Assembly (NCBI RefSeq): GCF_000373925.1
Contig: NZ_KB892758.1
Location: 1-64,000, forward strand
Reading direction: 5' to 3'
Length of the DNA stretch: 64,000 bases
Source of the DNA: Actinopolymorpha alba DSM 45243
GTDB lineage: Bacteria > Actinomycetota > Actinomycetes > Propionibacteriales > Actinopolymorphaceae
A program made the position numbers and the translations under genes. Shown piece after piece: positions 24,933 to 34,072 of this stretch. Position 1 is the first letter of the stretch. Each line of letters starts with the position of its first letter. A model generated the notes under the pieces. It was not told where the DNA came from, ran no database searches, and saw only the letters and a program-made list of their open reading frames with translations.

Positions 24933-27061
24933 TTAGGGAGTGACCGTGGGACGGCCGGTTTCGACGCGGCCGGTGAGCCGGCGGCGGAACGTGGGGTCCT
25001 CGATGGCCGTGACCTGGAGGTCGTACCAGCCTTTCTCGGTGGGCCAGGTGAGCTCGATAGTGCGGCCAGCGCCTACGCGGATCCGCTGCGGGTCGCCGCG
25101 CCTGTAGGCCAGGGATTTGACAAGCAACGTCACCGGTGCGGGACCGTGGTTGTCGAGCAGGAGCCCAAGGCTGGATCGGCGGGCCACGAGGCGCTGCCGG
25201 ACGTCCACGCCTGCTGCTGCCCCGGCCACCGAGCCAGCGAGTTCCTGCCAGGTGCGGTTGGGGCCTTGGACGACGAGGTCCCATCGCCCCTGCGGGAGAA
25301 GCGCCAGCACCGTGTCGGTGGTTCCGCTGTCGACGTCCACGTACGTCGGCTCGGGAAGCTCACCCGCGTAGGGGTAGACGGCGAAGGCCGCGGTCGCGGA
25401 GCCCAGGTTTTCGAGCGTGACCTGCAGTCCAGCGTCGACCATCCGAGCCGCGACGGTGGGCCGGTACGCCAGGGCCCGCGCCGGTCGCCGGCCCGGCTCC
25501 TGCTCGGGGACGCTTTGCTCGGCCGGTGGGGTGGGCCGCCACCGGGCCACGGGTGCCGGCATGGGGTCGGGCTCGGTGAGCGTGGGCGGGGTGCCCGGCT
25601 GCGTGAAGTCGAATGCTGAGAGCAGGTCGGAACAGATCCTGCGCCGCCAGTCGGAGATGTTCGGTTCGGACACGCCGGTGAGGTGCTCGAGAAGCTGGAT
25701 CGTGGAGGTGTGGTCGGCTACTGAGGAGTCGACGTACCCACCGATGGTCCACGGCGACAGGATGGTCATCGGCACCCGGGGGCCGAGACCGATCGGCTTG
25801 CCGGCGTACCAGTCGTCACCGTTGCCCGTCGCGGGCCGGGGCGCCACCGGCGGTGGCACGTGGTCGAAGAAGCCGTCGTTCTCGTCGAAGTTGATCAAGA
25901 TTGCGGTCCGGGACCAGGTGTCGGGATCGGAGGCCACGATATCGAGGAGGTCGTAGACCAGGTGCGCGCTGCCCAGCGGTGTGGAGGCGCTGGGGTGCTC
26001 GGACAGCGCCGCCGACGGCACGATCCAACTGACCTTCGGCAAAGTCCCTGCCGCGATGTCGTCCCGCAACCGGCGGAGGAGGGTGCCGGGGCGACTGCGG
26101 TACATCGCCTTGTCGAACACTGACCGCTCGGCGTCGGTGAGTGCGGCCCGTCCCTGCACGAGCTGGGCTAGGAGGCGGTCCTGCTCGTCGGCGGTCCTGT
26201 CGTGTAGCGAGTCGTAGAGCTCCTCGGTAGTGCGGAAGTCACCGTCGACGAGCTTGAGCATCTTGTGGCCGATACGTTTGAACGGCACGAAGTACTCGAC
26301 CGCATTGTCGGTGAAGTTGTCCCACTCCTGGTAGATCTGCCAGCTCACGCCGGCGGCTTCCAGGCGCTCCGGATACGTAGTCCAGTCGTACCCCGCGTGC
26401 GAGTACGAGTAGGCCGCGTTGGTGACCGCGCGCCGTACGCCGTCCGGCTCGTAGCCCGTTGTGCCGGACCAGAAGTAGTTGCGGTTCGGATTGGTCGACC
26501 CGAACACGAAACAGTGGTAGGCGTCGAGCATCGTGAAGGTCTCTGCGAGCTCGTACTGCAGCGGGATGTCGGCCCGGTTGTAGTGGTCATCGTCGCGGGG
26601 GTCTTGGCGGGCACCCAGCCGTCCCACCAGCCGCCCGCCCACGCCTGGGTCGCGTCGGAGAACCCGTGGGGCAGGTCGCCGAGGTACTGGATGTGGCTGG
26701 TGGGCCGCCCGCCGTCGGCTGCCGCTTCCCGTAAGGAGAAGGGCAACACCTCACCGCCTGCGCCGTTGGGCTGGGCGAGCACGGTCGTGCCAGGGGTGCG
26801 CCGGCGCAGCGGGTTCCGGTCGCCGTACCCACGAACCCCACGCAGCGTGCCGAAGTAGTGGTCGAACGACCGGTTCTCCTGCATCAGCAGGATCACGTGC
26901 TCGACGGCACCGATGCCGCCGGTGCGCATCGGCTGCGCCATGGCTCGGTGCACGGACGGCGGCAGCAGCGATCCAGCGACCGCTAGCCCCGCGGTGGCAC
27001 CGCCGGCCCTGAGGACCTGGCGTCGTGAGGGATGTCCCGATGTCTGCGTCATGCTCGTCAT
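24933..27061 (-). pseudogene. Phospholipase C / phosphoesterase family, Tat-exported, broken by a frameshift
   Basis: The N-terminal frame (from 27061) holds a Tat signal SRRQVLRAGGATAGLAVAG and the phosphoesterase motif HVILLMQENRSFDHYFGTLRG. It continues to WVPAKTPATM. The remainder is in another frame starting at about 26587: HYNRADIPLQYELAETFTML, FGSTNPNRNYFWSG, the FDENDGFFDHVPPP metal site, and two C-terminal phospholipase C DUF756-type beta domains. Loss of one G after ATG (near 26587, ATGACCAC where ATGGACCAC is expected) explains the break. Restored, it would be about 709 residues, close to family size. Such enzymes cleave phosphocholine or other phosphodiesters outside the cell. Either a young pseudogene or a base error in the sequence. 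Confidence 0.85.
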
Positions 27062-27158
27062 CCGAGCAGGCCCGCTGGGCCGCTAGCTGAGCCCACGGAG
27101 CACCGTCGGCGAACCTCGGATGACGAACGGTCGCTGCTGGTTGCTGATTGGCCTGATG

Positions 27159-27275
27159 CCTGCGCGCACCTCTGTGGCGTGCTTGCTGCACCGCGGTGGT
27201 GCCGACGCCGCCGGCAGCTCCATGGGTCAGCACCGTCTCAGCGGGACGCGCGTCGAGTCGCTCGAGCACGGTGGA
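27159..27275 (-). pseudogene. Fragment of a quinone oxidoreductase (MDR) Rossmann domain
   Basis: About 39 residues read LERLDARPAETVLTHGAAGG and then VGTTAVQQARHRGAR. These match the nucleotide-binding segment of medium-chain quinone oxidoreductases, in which GAAGGVG is the cofactor loop. Both flanks lose similarity at once and no start or stop fits, so it is debris. The GAAGGVG region resembles that of the intact gene at 1826 but is not a copy of it. Confidence 0.55.
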
Positions 27276-27622
27276 GGATCGTCTTCGCCAGGACAACGCG
27301 TAACAAGCGCCGTGCTGGCGATCCATACAGGCAGACCGTCACCGTCCTTGTTCTTCGAGACCACGATGCTAAAAGCGCGTGGCGTCGGCTGTGCGGACAC
27401 GTTTCCCAGGATTCCAGCCACGGGCGCAGCTGCGCATTGTGTGCCGGGATGGCCGGTCGTTACGTTCGCTCGGCGTGGCCGACCCAAAGGGAGGGAAGTG
27501 GATCAGCAGGTGGGTGCCCGGCGCGGGCGCTGCCGCTGCTGTACACCGTGCCGCGCGGCCGGATGGGTGCACCGTTCCCGCCGGTCCAAGTGACCGCATC
27601 GACCACGAGAAAGGATCAGCCC
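27276..27622. other. Gap upstream of alpha/beta hydrolase
   Basis: No convincing gene or operator was found. The sequence keeps scraps of open frame on both strands without family similarity, consistent with decay of the dehydrogenase gene whose fragment adjoins it. The last 25 bases contain the AAAGGA ribosome binding site of the next gene. Confidence 0.35.
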
Positions 27623-28492
27623 ATGTCCGAGCCGAAGACCCACACCATCGAGGTGCCCGGCGCCGTCCTGCACTACGACGTGCGGGAGGCCGAGGCGAGC
27701 AGCGCACCGATCCTGCTCATGATCGGCTCGCCGATGGACGCCAGCGGGTTCACCAGCCTGGCCGAACGTTTCCAGGATCGTACGGTGGTGACCTACGACC
27801 CACGTGGGATCGGGCGGAGCCAACGAACCGTCGGCGGCGAGTCCACCCCTGACCTGCACGCCGACGACCTGCACCGGCTGATCCCCGCGCTCGGCGATGG
27901 ACCGGTGGACATCTTCGCCAGCAGCGGGGGCGCGGTCAACGGGCTCGCGCTGGTGGCCCGGCATCCGGAGCAGGTGCGTACGCTCGTGGCGCACGAGCCG
28001 CCGTCGGCCACGGCCCTGCCCGACCGCGACGAAGCGCTGGCGGCAGTGATGGACATTTGCGAGACGTACGAGCGGGACGGTTTCGGCCCGGCGATGGCGA
28101 AGTTCATCGCGATCACCAGCCTGCGCGGTCCGATCCCGGCCGATCTCGCCGAACTGCCCGTGCCGAGTCCGGCCGACTTCGGGCTGCCGACGGAGGACGA
28201 CGGCTCCCGCGACGACGTGCTGTTCGGGCAGAACCTCCGCACGTGTACGCACTACGAGCACGACTTCGACGTTCTGCGTGCGGCCTCGACTCGCGTCGTC
28301 GTCGGAGTCGGAGCCGAATCGGAGGGTGAGATGGCCCACCGGGCGGGGGAAGCGGTCGCGGAGCGGCTCGGTACGAAGGCAGTCACCTTCCCCAGCCACC
28401 ACGGCGGGTTCGCGGGCGGGGAGTTCGGCATGAAGGGTGATCCCGACGGTTTCGCGGTCACCCTGCGCCAGATCCTCGGCGAGGCGGGCTGA
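27623..28492 (+). CDS. Alpha/beta hydrolase
   Basis: The 289-residue protein has an alpha/beta-hydrolase core. LLMIGSPMDASGF replaces the common HGG oxyanion motif. YDPRGIGRS is the strand-4 loop, FASSGGAVNGL the nucleophile elbow with Ser in an unusual ASSGG context, and SHHGGFAGG contains the probable catalytic His. This subgroup is frequent in actinobacteria and its substrates are unknown; esterase or lactonase activity is plausible. AAAGGA lies ten bases before the ATG. It stands alone, 138 bp before an MFS gene on the same strand. Confidence 0.87.
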   Translation: MSEPKTHTIEVPGAVLHYDVREAEASSAPILLMIGSPMDASGFTSLAERFQDRTVVTYDPRGIGRSQRTVGGESTPDLHADDLHRLIPALGDGPVDIFASSGGAVNGLALVARHPEQVRTLVAHEPPSATALPDRDEALAAVMDICETYERDGFGPAMAKFIAITSLRGPIPADLAELPVPSPADFGLPTEDDGSRDDVLFGQNLRTCTHYEHDFDVLRAASTRVVVGVGAESEGEMAHRAGEAVAERLGTKAVTFPSHHGGFAGGEFGMKGDPDGFAVTLRQILGEAG

Positions 28493-28630
28493 CGCCGGCC
28501 CGCGACCTCCCTCAGCTGGAGCCGGCGACGGCGGCCTCGACGTGCGCGCCGAGAGCGAGCAGCGACCTCATCCTGGCAGGGACGCCTACCTGGTAACCGG
28601 CCGCGGGGGAGAGGTCCTACTGTCGAGGGT

Positions 28631-29857
28631 GTGTTCGCCCCCTACCGCAGTCTGCTTCGCCAACCCGGCGCCCTGAGGTTCTCCGCCAGCGGACTGCTCG
28701 CCCGGCTCCCGATCTCGATGGTGGCGCTGGGGCTCGTCATCCTGGTCTCGGCGAAGACGAGTTCGTACGGCCTGGCCGGGACCGTTTCCGCGGCCTACGT
28801 CGTCCTCCGGGCGGCCGGCTCGCCACTGCAGGCGCGGCTGGTCGACCGGCACGGCCAGCACCGGACCCTGCCCTGGATAGCCGGGCTGCACGCGGTCGCG
28901 CTGGGCGGGCTGGTCGTCGCGGTCGAGGTGGACACGCCGCTGGTGGTGCCGATCGTTCTGGCCGGTGTGGCCGGGGCGAGTTCGCCGTCGATCGGTTCGT
29001 ACGTACGCGCGCGGTGGAGCCACCTGCTGGGACGGCGGCCGGAACTGCAGACCGCGTTCGCGTTGGAAGCGGTGGCGGACGAGCTGCTCTTCATGGTCGG
29101 GCCACCGGTGGTGACGTTCCTGGCCACCGGGATCAGCCCGAACGCAGGCATCCTGGTCGCCCTCGGCTGCGGCCTGGTCGGCACCCTGCTCCTGGCCGCC
29201 CTGCGGGACACCGAGCCACCCGCCCACGGTCGCCACGGGGGCGGCGCGGCGCTGGCGCCGCTGGGGTGGCCGGCGCTGCTTCCCGTGGTCGCCGCGAGCG
29301 TGGGGATCGGAACCCTCTTCGGCGCGTTCGACATCGCCGTCATCGCCCTCGCCACCGAGGCCGACGCGCGGGCGTGGTCCGGCGTCCTGCTCGCGATCAC
29401 CGCGACCGGTTCGATGATCTCCGCCGCGGTCCTCGGCAGCCGGACGCTGCGCAAGCCGCCGTTGACACGGTTCCGGATCGGCGCGGCGGCGATCACGGCG
29501 GCGATGGTGCCGTTGCCGTTCGTCTCCCATCTGGGTGTGCTGGCGCCGATCGTGTTCCTCACCGGGCTGACGATCTCGCCGACCATGATCGCGAGTGTTG
29601 CCCGGGTGGAGGAGACCGTGCCCAACAGTCGGCTCAGCGAGGGCATCGCCTGGTCGACGAGTGCGCTGGTCAGCGGGATCGCCCTTGGTGGAGCCGTCGC
29701 CGGCCGGGTGATCGACGGCCACGGGGCGAACGCGGGGTTCCTGGTGTCGCTGGCCGCGGGCGTGCTGGCGACGGTGCTGGCCTGGTCCGGTGGCCTGCGG
29801 GCGGTGGGTCCGCCGGTGGCGGGCGACCAGGTCGGTGGCCGATCGGTGGGTGGCTGA
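28631..29857 (+). CDS. MFS transporter
   Basis: The 408-residue protein has about twelve hydrophobic segments and a loop LQARLVDRHGQHRTLPW that corresponds to the MFS A-motif between helices 2 and 3. FALEAVADELLFMVGPPVVT in helix 5 resembles the C-motif of actinobacterial exporters. Start is a GTG at 28631 preceded by a GTCGAGGG; the first helix begins about 15 residues later. Substrate unknown; the set of motifs points to an efflux protein in the cytoplasmic membrane. It converges on the ABC exporter gene, with nine bases between stops. Confidence 0.86.
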   Translation: MFAPYRSLLRQPGALRFSASGLLARLPISMVALGLVILVSAKTSSYGLAGTVSAAYVVLRAAGSPLQARLVDRHGQHRTLPWIAGLHAVALGGLVVAVEVDTPLVVPIVLAGVAGASSPSIGSYVRARWSHLLGRRPELQTAFALEAVADELLFMVGPPVVTFLATGISPNAGILVALGCGLVGTLLLAALRDTEPPAHGRHGGGAALAPLGWPALLPVVAASVGIGTLFGAFDIAVIALATEADARAWSGVLLAITATGSMISAAVLGSRTLRKPPLTRFRIGAAAITAAMVPLPFVSHLGVLAPIVFLTGLTISPTMIASVARVEETVPNSRLSEGIAWSTSALVSGIALGGAVAGRVIDGHGANAGFLVSLAAGVLATVLAWSGGLRAVGPPVAGDQVGGRSVGG

Positions 29858-29866
29858 GGCGTGAAG

Positions 29867-31741
29867 TCATGGCGAGCTGGTGGCAATGGCTTGTCTGGCG
29901 TGGAGTTCGCGGTAGATGCCGTCGCGTTGGAGCAGAGTGTCGTGTGTTCCGGTGTCTACGACACGCCCTCGATCGAGGACGATGATCTGGTGAGCGCGCT
30001 GGATGGTGGAGAGTCGGTGTGCGATGACCAGCGAGGTGCGTCCGGCCAGGGCGGCCTGCAGTGCTTGCTGGACGGATTGCTCGGTGCGGGAGTCGAGGTG
30101 GGCGGTAGCTTCGTCGAGCACGACGATGCGCGGGTTGCGGAGGAGCATGCGCGCTATCGCCAGGCGCTGCTTTTCTCCGCCGGAGAAGCGGTGGCCGCCT
30201 TCGCCGACGATGGTGTCGTAGCCGTCGGGCATGTCGGTGATCAGGTCGTGGATACGTGCGGCCTTGCAGGCGGCGACGATCTCCGATTGTGATGCCGTCG
30301 GTTTGGCGTAGAGGAGGTTGTCCCGTACGGATTCGTGGAAGAAGTGTGCGTCTTGTGTGACGACGCCTACCGCTTCGGACAGGCCTGCCAGGGTGTAGTC
30401 GCGGATGTCTACGCCGCCGATCGTCAAGGACCCGTGCGTGACGTCGTACAGCCGCGCTACCAGCATGCACAGGGTGGTTTTGCCGGCGCCGGATGGTCCC
30501 ACGACGGCGGTCATTGTCCCCGCCGGCAGCTGCAGGCTCACGTCACGTAACGCCCACTCGTCATGGTCAGGGTCCGTCGCGGCGGGGTTGGGAACGGCTG
30601 CCATGAGGGAGGGCACCAGACCTGCACTGGCAGGCTCGTGCCGGAACGACACCCTCTCGAGGGTGATGTCGCCTCGTGCCACGTGTGGTGTCGCATCCGG
30701 ACGTTCGGCGATACCGGTCGGTGCGTCGACGACCTCGAAGACCCGCTCGAACGACACCAACGCGCTGTGCACGTTCATTCGGGCAGACGCCAGGTCCATC
30801 AGCGGGCCGTAGGCGCGTTGGGCATAGGCGGCCAGCGCCACCACAGTGCCGATGGTGAGTGATCCGGACAGGATGAGGTGGGAGCCGGACCAGTAGACCG
30901 CGGCTACGCCAAGCAGGCCGACGAGAGCGACAATCGTTCCGACCAGCAGACTCAGCATGTTGACGCCGATGTTGTTGCGCCGCAACGCGCCGGTTCGGTC
31001 GGCGAAGCCCTGTGATTCGCGGTCGAAGCCGCCGAACAGCTTGACCAGTAGAGCGCCACCGACATTGAATCGCTCGGCAGCGAAGCCGCTCATGTTGCCG
31101 TACAGGTCCATCTGCTCACGCACCATGCTCCGCATCCGCGCGCCCACCCACCGCGTGGCGACCAGCAGCAGCGGGATCAGGACGAGAGCGGCGAGCGTGA
31201 CCTGCCAGCTCAACACGAACATCGCGGTCAGGGTGAAGGCCAGAAGTAGCACGTCGGCTGCGATCGAGCCGACACTGCCGGTGTAGAGGTGGCCGGTGAA
31301 CATCTGTTGGGCGTTGAGCACATCTGTGTACAGGCGGCTCTGGATCGCGCCGGTCTTGGTGTGGACGAAGAACCTCAACGGGAGTCGCTGAATATGATCG
31401 AACAAGACCTGCCGCAGGTCGCGGATGATGCCGGTTCCGATGAGCGTGCCCAGGTATCCCCCGAGCAGTTGAAGCCCCGACGAGGCGAGGTAACAGACGA
31501 CGGCGAGACCGATCAGCAGATTGAGCAGCACAACGTTGCGATGCGGGATGGCGTTGTCTAGCAGCGCTTTGAAGATCAGGGGCGGCACGATTCCGGCGAT
31601 CGACGAGGCGGCCAGCAAGGCTGCGTATGCCGCCAGGCGCCACTGGTACGGCCGGACGAACCTGATCACCTGCCGCAAGGTGGCTCGACCATTCTCCGGC
31701 CCGCCGCCGTCGTCACCAGTCGCCAGCCTGTTCAGCGACAT
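29867..31741 (-). CDS. ABC exporter, fused transmembrane and ATP-binding domains
   Basis: The 624-residue half-transporter has an ABC_membrane domain with six helices (about 30-310). Its nucleotide-binding domain carries Walker A GPSGAGKTT (415-423), a Q-loop at VVTQD, signature FSGGEKQR (519-526, Phe replacing Leu of LSGGQ), Walker B IVVLDEAT (539-546) and the H-loop His in IAHRLS. An insert of about 25 residues (ASAGLVPSLMAAVPNPAATD) precedes the ATPase strand and is unusual. It would work as a homodimer exporting drugs, lipids or peptides. Its start codon overlaps the stop of the HTH/Clp_N regulator gene (TGATG), so the two are translated together and the regulator probably controls it. 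Confidence 0.93.
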   Translation of the reverse strand: MSLNRLATGDDGGGPENGRATLRQVIRFVRPYQWRLAAYAALLAASSIAGIVPPLIFKALLDNAIPHRNVVLLNLLIGLAVVCYLASSGLQLLGGYLGTLIGTGIIRDLRQVLFDHIQRLPLRFFVHTKTGAIQSRLYTDVLNAQQMFTGHLYTGSVGSIAADVLLLAFTLTAMFVLSWQVTLAALVLIPLLLVATRWVGARMRSMVREQMDLYGNMSGFAAERFNVGGALLVKLFGGFDRESQGFADRTGALRRNNIGVNMLSLLVGTIVALVGLLGVAAVYWSGSHLILSGSLTIGTVVALAAYAQRAYGPLMDLASARMNVHSALVSFERVFEVVDAPTGIAERPDATPHVARGDITLERVSFRHEPASAGLVPSLMAAVPNPAATDPDHDEWALRDVSLQLPAGTMTAVVGPSGAGKTTLCMLVARLYDVTHGSLTIGGVDIRDYTLAGLSEAVGVVTQDAHFFHESVRDNLLYAKPTASQSEIVAACKAARIHDLITDMPDGYDTIVGEGGHRFSGGEKQRLAIARMLLRNPRIVVLDEATAHLDSRTEQSVQQALQAALAGRTSLVIAHRLSTIQRAHQIIVLDRGRVVDTGTHDTLLQRDGIYRELHARQAIATSSP

Positions 31742-32463
31742 CAGTCTTCGTCCTCTCGGCCGGTTGCAGCTTGTTGTAGTGCGGACAGGGCTGTGACAAC
31801 TTCGCGTCGCGCGGCGTCCTCATCCAGCCCCAGGCGTTGAAGGATCTGCGCCGCGAGGCCGGCCGGCACCTGGTAAAGGCCGAGAAGAAGATGCTCGGTC
31901 CCGACGTAGTTGTGGCCAAGTTCGAGCGCCTCGTTCACGGCGCTGGAGAGCACTGCATTGGTCCGGGGCGTATGGGGCAGGTCCGTTCGTTTGGGCTTGC
32001 CGCCGCCTCGAGGCGCAAGGGTCAGGACCGCGGCCTCCGCAGCCTGCGGGCCGATGCCGGCGGCGACCAGGATCTTCGCCGCGACGCCCTCGGGTTCGCT
32101 GTAGAGACCCAGCAGGATGTGCTCGGTTCCGAGATAGCCGTGCCCGAGTGACCTGGCGTGCTCGGTCGCGGCGTCCAACGAGCGTTTCGCGCGTGGTGTG
32201 AGACGTTCGTACGTCAACCCGGACACGTTCATGGCGAAGCGTCTGTGCACAGCCTGCTTCGTCACGCCAAGAGCGTCGCTGATCTGCACCCAGTTCCAGC
32301 CGCTACGACGTGCCCGATAGACGAAGTGGCCCAGCACAGCATCTCCGGCCGCGTTGAGCTCAGCAACCAAGCCGCGAGCGGTCGCGAGCTGCTCGCCCAC
32401 GTCGTCACCGGCCTCGTGCTGCACTGTCTCGATCAAGTCCCGGAGGGTCGGTCGGCGAGTCAT
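31741..32463 (-). CDS. HTH protein with two Clp_N (ClpC amino-terminal) repeats
   Basis: The 240-residue protein has a predicted helix-turn-helix (GWNWVQISDALGVTKQAVHR, 55-74). Two Clp N-domain repeats follow: one with ERLTPRAKRSLDAATEHARS and GTEHILLGL (about 86-150), the second with VLSSAVNEALELGHNYVGTEHLLLGLY (about 168-230). No AAA+ ATPase domain follows, so it is not a chaperone. Clp N-domains bind substrates or adaptors and, in actinobacteria, agents that target ClpC. The HTH would let such a sensor act on DNA. It lies upstream of and overlaps an ABC exporter gene, and its own promoter region holds several GTCAACG repeats. A ligand-responsive repressor of the exporter is the natural reading. 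Confidence 0.85.
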   Translation of the reverse strand: MTRRPTLRDLIETVQHEAGDDVGEQLATARGLVAELNAAGDAVLGHFVYRARRSGWNWVQISDALGVTKQAVHRRFAMNVSGLTYERLTPRAKRSLDAATEHARSLGHGYLGTEHILLGLYSEPEGVAAKILVAAGIGPQAAEAAVLTLAPRGGGKPKRTDLPHTPRTNAVLSSAVNEALELGHNYVGTEHLLLGLYQVPAGLAAQILQRLGLDEDAARREVVTALSALQQAATGREDED

Positions 32464-32464
32464 G

Positions 32465-32528
32465 GGTCAACGGTAGGCTGACTCTGGCCGCTGGTCAACG
32501 ATGCGTTGACTTGCTCTTCAGGTCAACA
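32465..32528. promoter_or_regulatory. GTCAACG repeats upstream of the HTH/Clp_N gene
   Basis: GTCAACGATGCGTTGAC (32494-32510) is a perfect 7+3+7 inverted repeat. Further half-sites are GTCAACG at 32465-32471 and GTCAACA at 32522-32528. All lie within 65 bp upstream of the gene start, where its promoter must be. They are good candidates for the binding sites of the HTH domain of the encoded protein. Confidence 0.65.
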
Positions 32529-32649
32529 CGCGACTGACCATCGACGGGTTGGCTCATGCCTCGCGGCCAGGTCAGCGGGCGCGCGACGCCTCGGCATGGC
32601 CTGCTCGGCCCCCTCGCGCTCCTTCGCCTGCCATGCGTCGGCGATTGCC

Positions 32650-33087
32650 TCACTTCGGGGATCGAGCGTTCTTCTTGTAGAACACAGCGGAGTCCTCGTA
32701 ACCGAGTTGGAGATAAAAGTTCCCCGCACGACGGCTGGCGAGCGACACGTATGCGGCGCCTCGGTCGCACGCCCACCGTTCGGCCTCCGCCATGAGCGCG
32801 CGCCCTATGCCCATACTGCGTTCGCGTTCGTCGACCATGACTTCTTCGACCCAGGCAACTGGGCCATTGGCAAAGAACGTGTGATGAGTGTGCGCCAGCA
32901 GGTACCCGACGATTCTGTCCTGCACGTGAGCGACGAGAACGAGTCCGCCACGAGAGTTGAGCAGGGTCCGAAACGTTCTTTCGAACGGATCGCGCTCGGG
33001 ACGAAACGACGCCGCGAACTCACAGACAAGCGGCCACATCGCATCCATGTCCTCGACGGCCGCCCGTCGAACCCGCACCCCAACCAT
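32650..33087 (-). CDS. GNAT family N-acetyltransferase
   Basis: This single-domain 145-residue GNAT protein has VRRAAVEDMDAMWPLV as strand 1/helix 1. Its acetyl-CoA pyrophosphate loop is ERSMGIGRALMAEAE (about 89-103, the R-x-x-G-x-G/A motif), and its final strand is YLQLGYEDSAVFYKK. WVEEVMVDE carries the strand 4 and its bulge. The substrate could be an amine, amino acid or aminoglycoside; nothing in the sequence decides this. It stands between the Clp_N operon and a membrane protein gene on the same strand. Confidence 0.9.
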   Translation of the reverse strand: MVGVRVRRAAVEDMDAMWPLVCEFAASFRPERDPFERTFRTLLNSRGGLVLVAHVQDRIVGYLLAHTHHTFFANGPVAWVEEVMVDERERSMGIGRALMAEAERWACDRGAAYVSLASRRAGNFYLQLGYEDSAVFYKKNARSPK

Positions 33088-33170
33088 GCGGGAATCCTAT
33101 GAACTGCTTGGCCGCGGCAGGATTTGGTCCGTTCCGCCTCCCTGCCCGCGGGTGCTGGCCGACATCACCG

Positions 33171-33737
33171 TCATCGCCGCCCGTTCCGGCGACGCCGGAC
33201 ATAGGCGACGGTGACGGCGGCGAGTAGCGGCCCCCACAACAGGAGCGGGAGGTAACAGAGGTAGAAGATCGCGGCCTCCCAGCCACCTTCCTGTGTGGGG
33301 AAGTTCGAGGGAGTCGGCTTACCCCGGAGGGTGACCCCCGCGAACTCGGTGATCCAGGCGGCGGTCCACAGGATCGTCAGCACCACGGCGCCGAGGGCCG
33401 CGGGGATGGCGGCCGCCTTCGTCGGGACCCGGTGGCCACGCAGGAACGGGATCCACTGCGGGAACACCTCGCCCCAGCGGGCGATCAAGCCGATCGCGGT
33501 GAACGCAACGACTTCGGACAGGATCGACAGGAAGACGATGTAGGCCCGCTCACCGATCCCGAACCTCTCGTCGAACGCGGCCGGGAGTCGCCAGAGGCTG
33601 GACGGCAGCACCGTGAACGGGACGGCGAAGGCGGCGATCCGCGCCCAGCGGGGAACCCCGGCTACCGGGTCGTGGGCGGCTCTCCAAGCGGTGCGCACCC
33701 GCCCGGTGGTCCTCGGCCGATCAGTCAGAGCGGTCAT
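33171..33737 (-). CDS. Multi-pass membrane protein, family repeated nearby
   Basis: No named family. The 188-residue protein has about four helices (RIAAFAVPFTVLPSSLWRL, IVFLSILSEVVAFTAIGLIA, AAIPAALGAVVLTILWTAAW and LCYLPLLLWGPLLAAVTVAYV). Its second half (RWGEVFPQWIPFLRGHRVP, then the last helices with LLLWGP and RRRR) matches the second half of the 367-residue protein at 37374-38477. A C-terminal remnant of the same kind lies at 49052-49147. The pair flanks a serine hydrolase and two-component system. The role is unknown. Confidence 0.75.
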   Translation of the reverse strand: MTALTDRPRTTGRVRTAWRAAHDPVAGVPRWARIAAFAVPFTVLPSSLWRLPAAFDERFGIGERAYIVFLSILSEVVAFTAIGLIARWGEVFPQWIPFLRGHRVPTKAAAIPAALGAVVLTILWTAAWITEFAGVTLRGKPTPSNFPTQEGGWEAAIFYLCYLPLLLWGPLLAAVTVAYVRRRRNGRR

Positions 33738-34072
33738 TGTCGATCCTTGGTTTCGGCGGGCCTGACTGCCCGATTCGCATCAAAGATCGCAACCCCGTCG
33801 GCTCGTGATCATCGCCCATTAGAGGGAACCAGGTCCCCCGCCCGGGGGAGTATCGGCGAGCACAGCTCACCCCCCACTACTGCAGGAAGCTGCCCAGCGG
33901 ACGGCGGTCGCCGGTCGTGCCCTCGCGGTCGGCCGACGGCCGAGCTATCGATTCGGCCACCTGGGAGGGACGCGTATCCCTCTCCAGGGGGACACGCCTC
34001 CTGGAGACGATGCGGCAGATTCGAGCCGGTGCCGCGTGCACGGAATCCCGACCAATGGAAGCGAGAGCGCTC
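33738..34072. promoter_or_regulatory. Intergenic region with palindrome upstream of the serine hydrolase
   Basis: TCCCCCGCCCGGGGGA at 33835-33850 is a 6+4+6 inverted repeat in an otherwise gene-free stretch between divergent genes. It lies about 220 bp before the hydrolase start. It could be the site for the response regulator encoded downstream. The sequence from 33917 onward is open in the hydrolase frame but lacks protein similarity. Confidence 0.35.
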
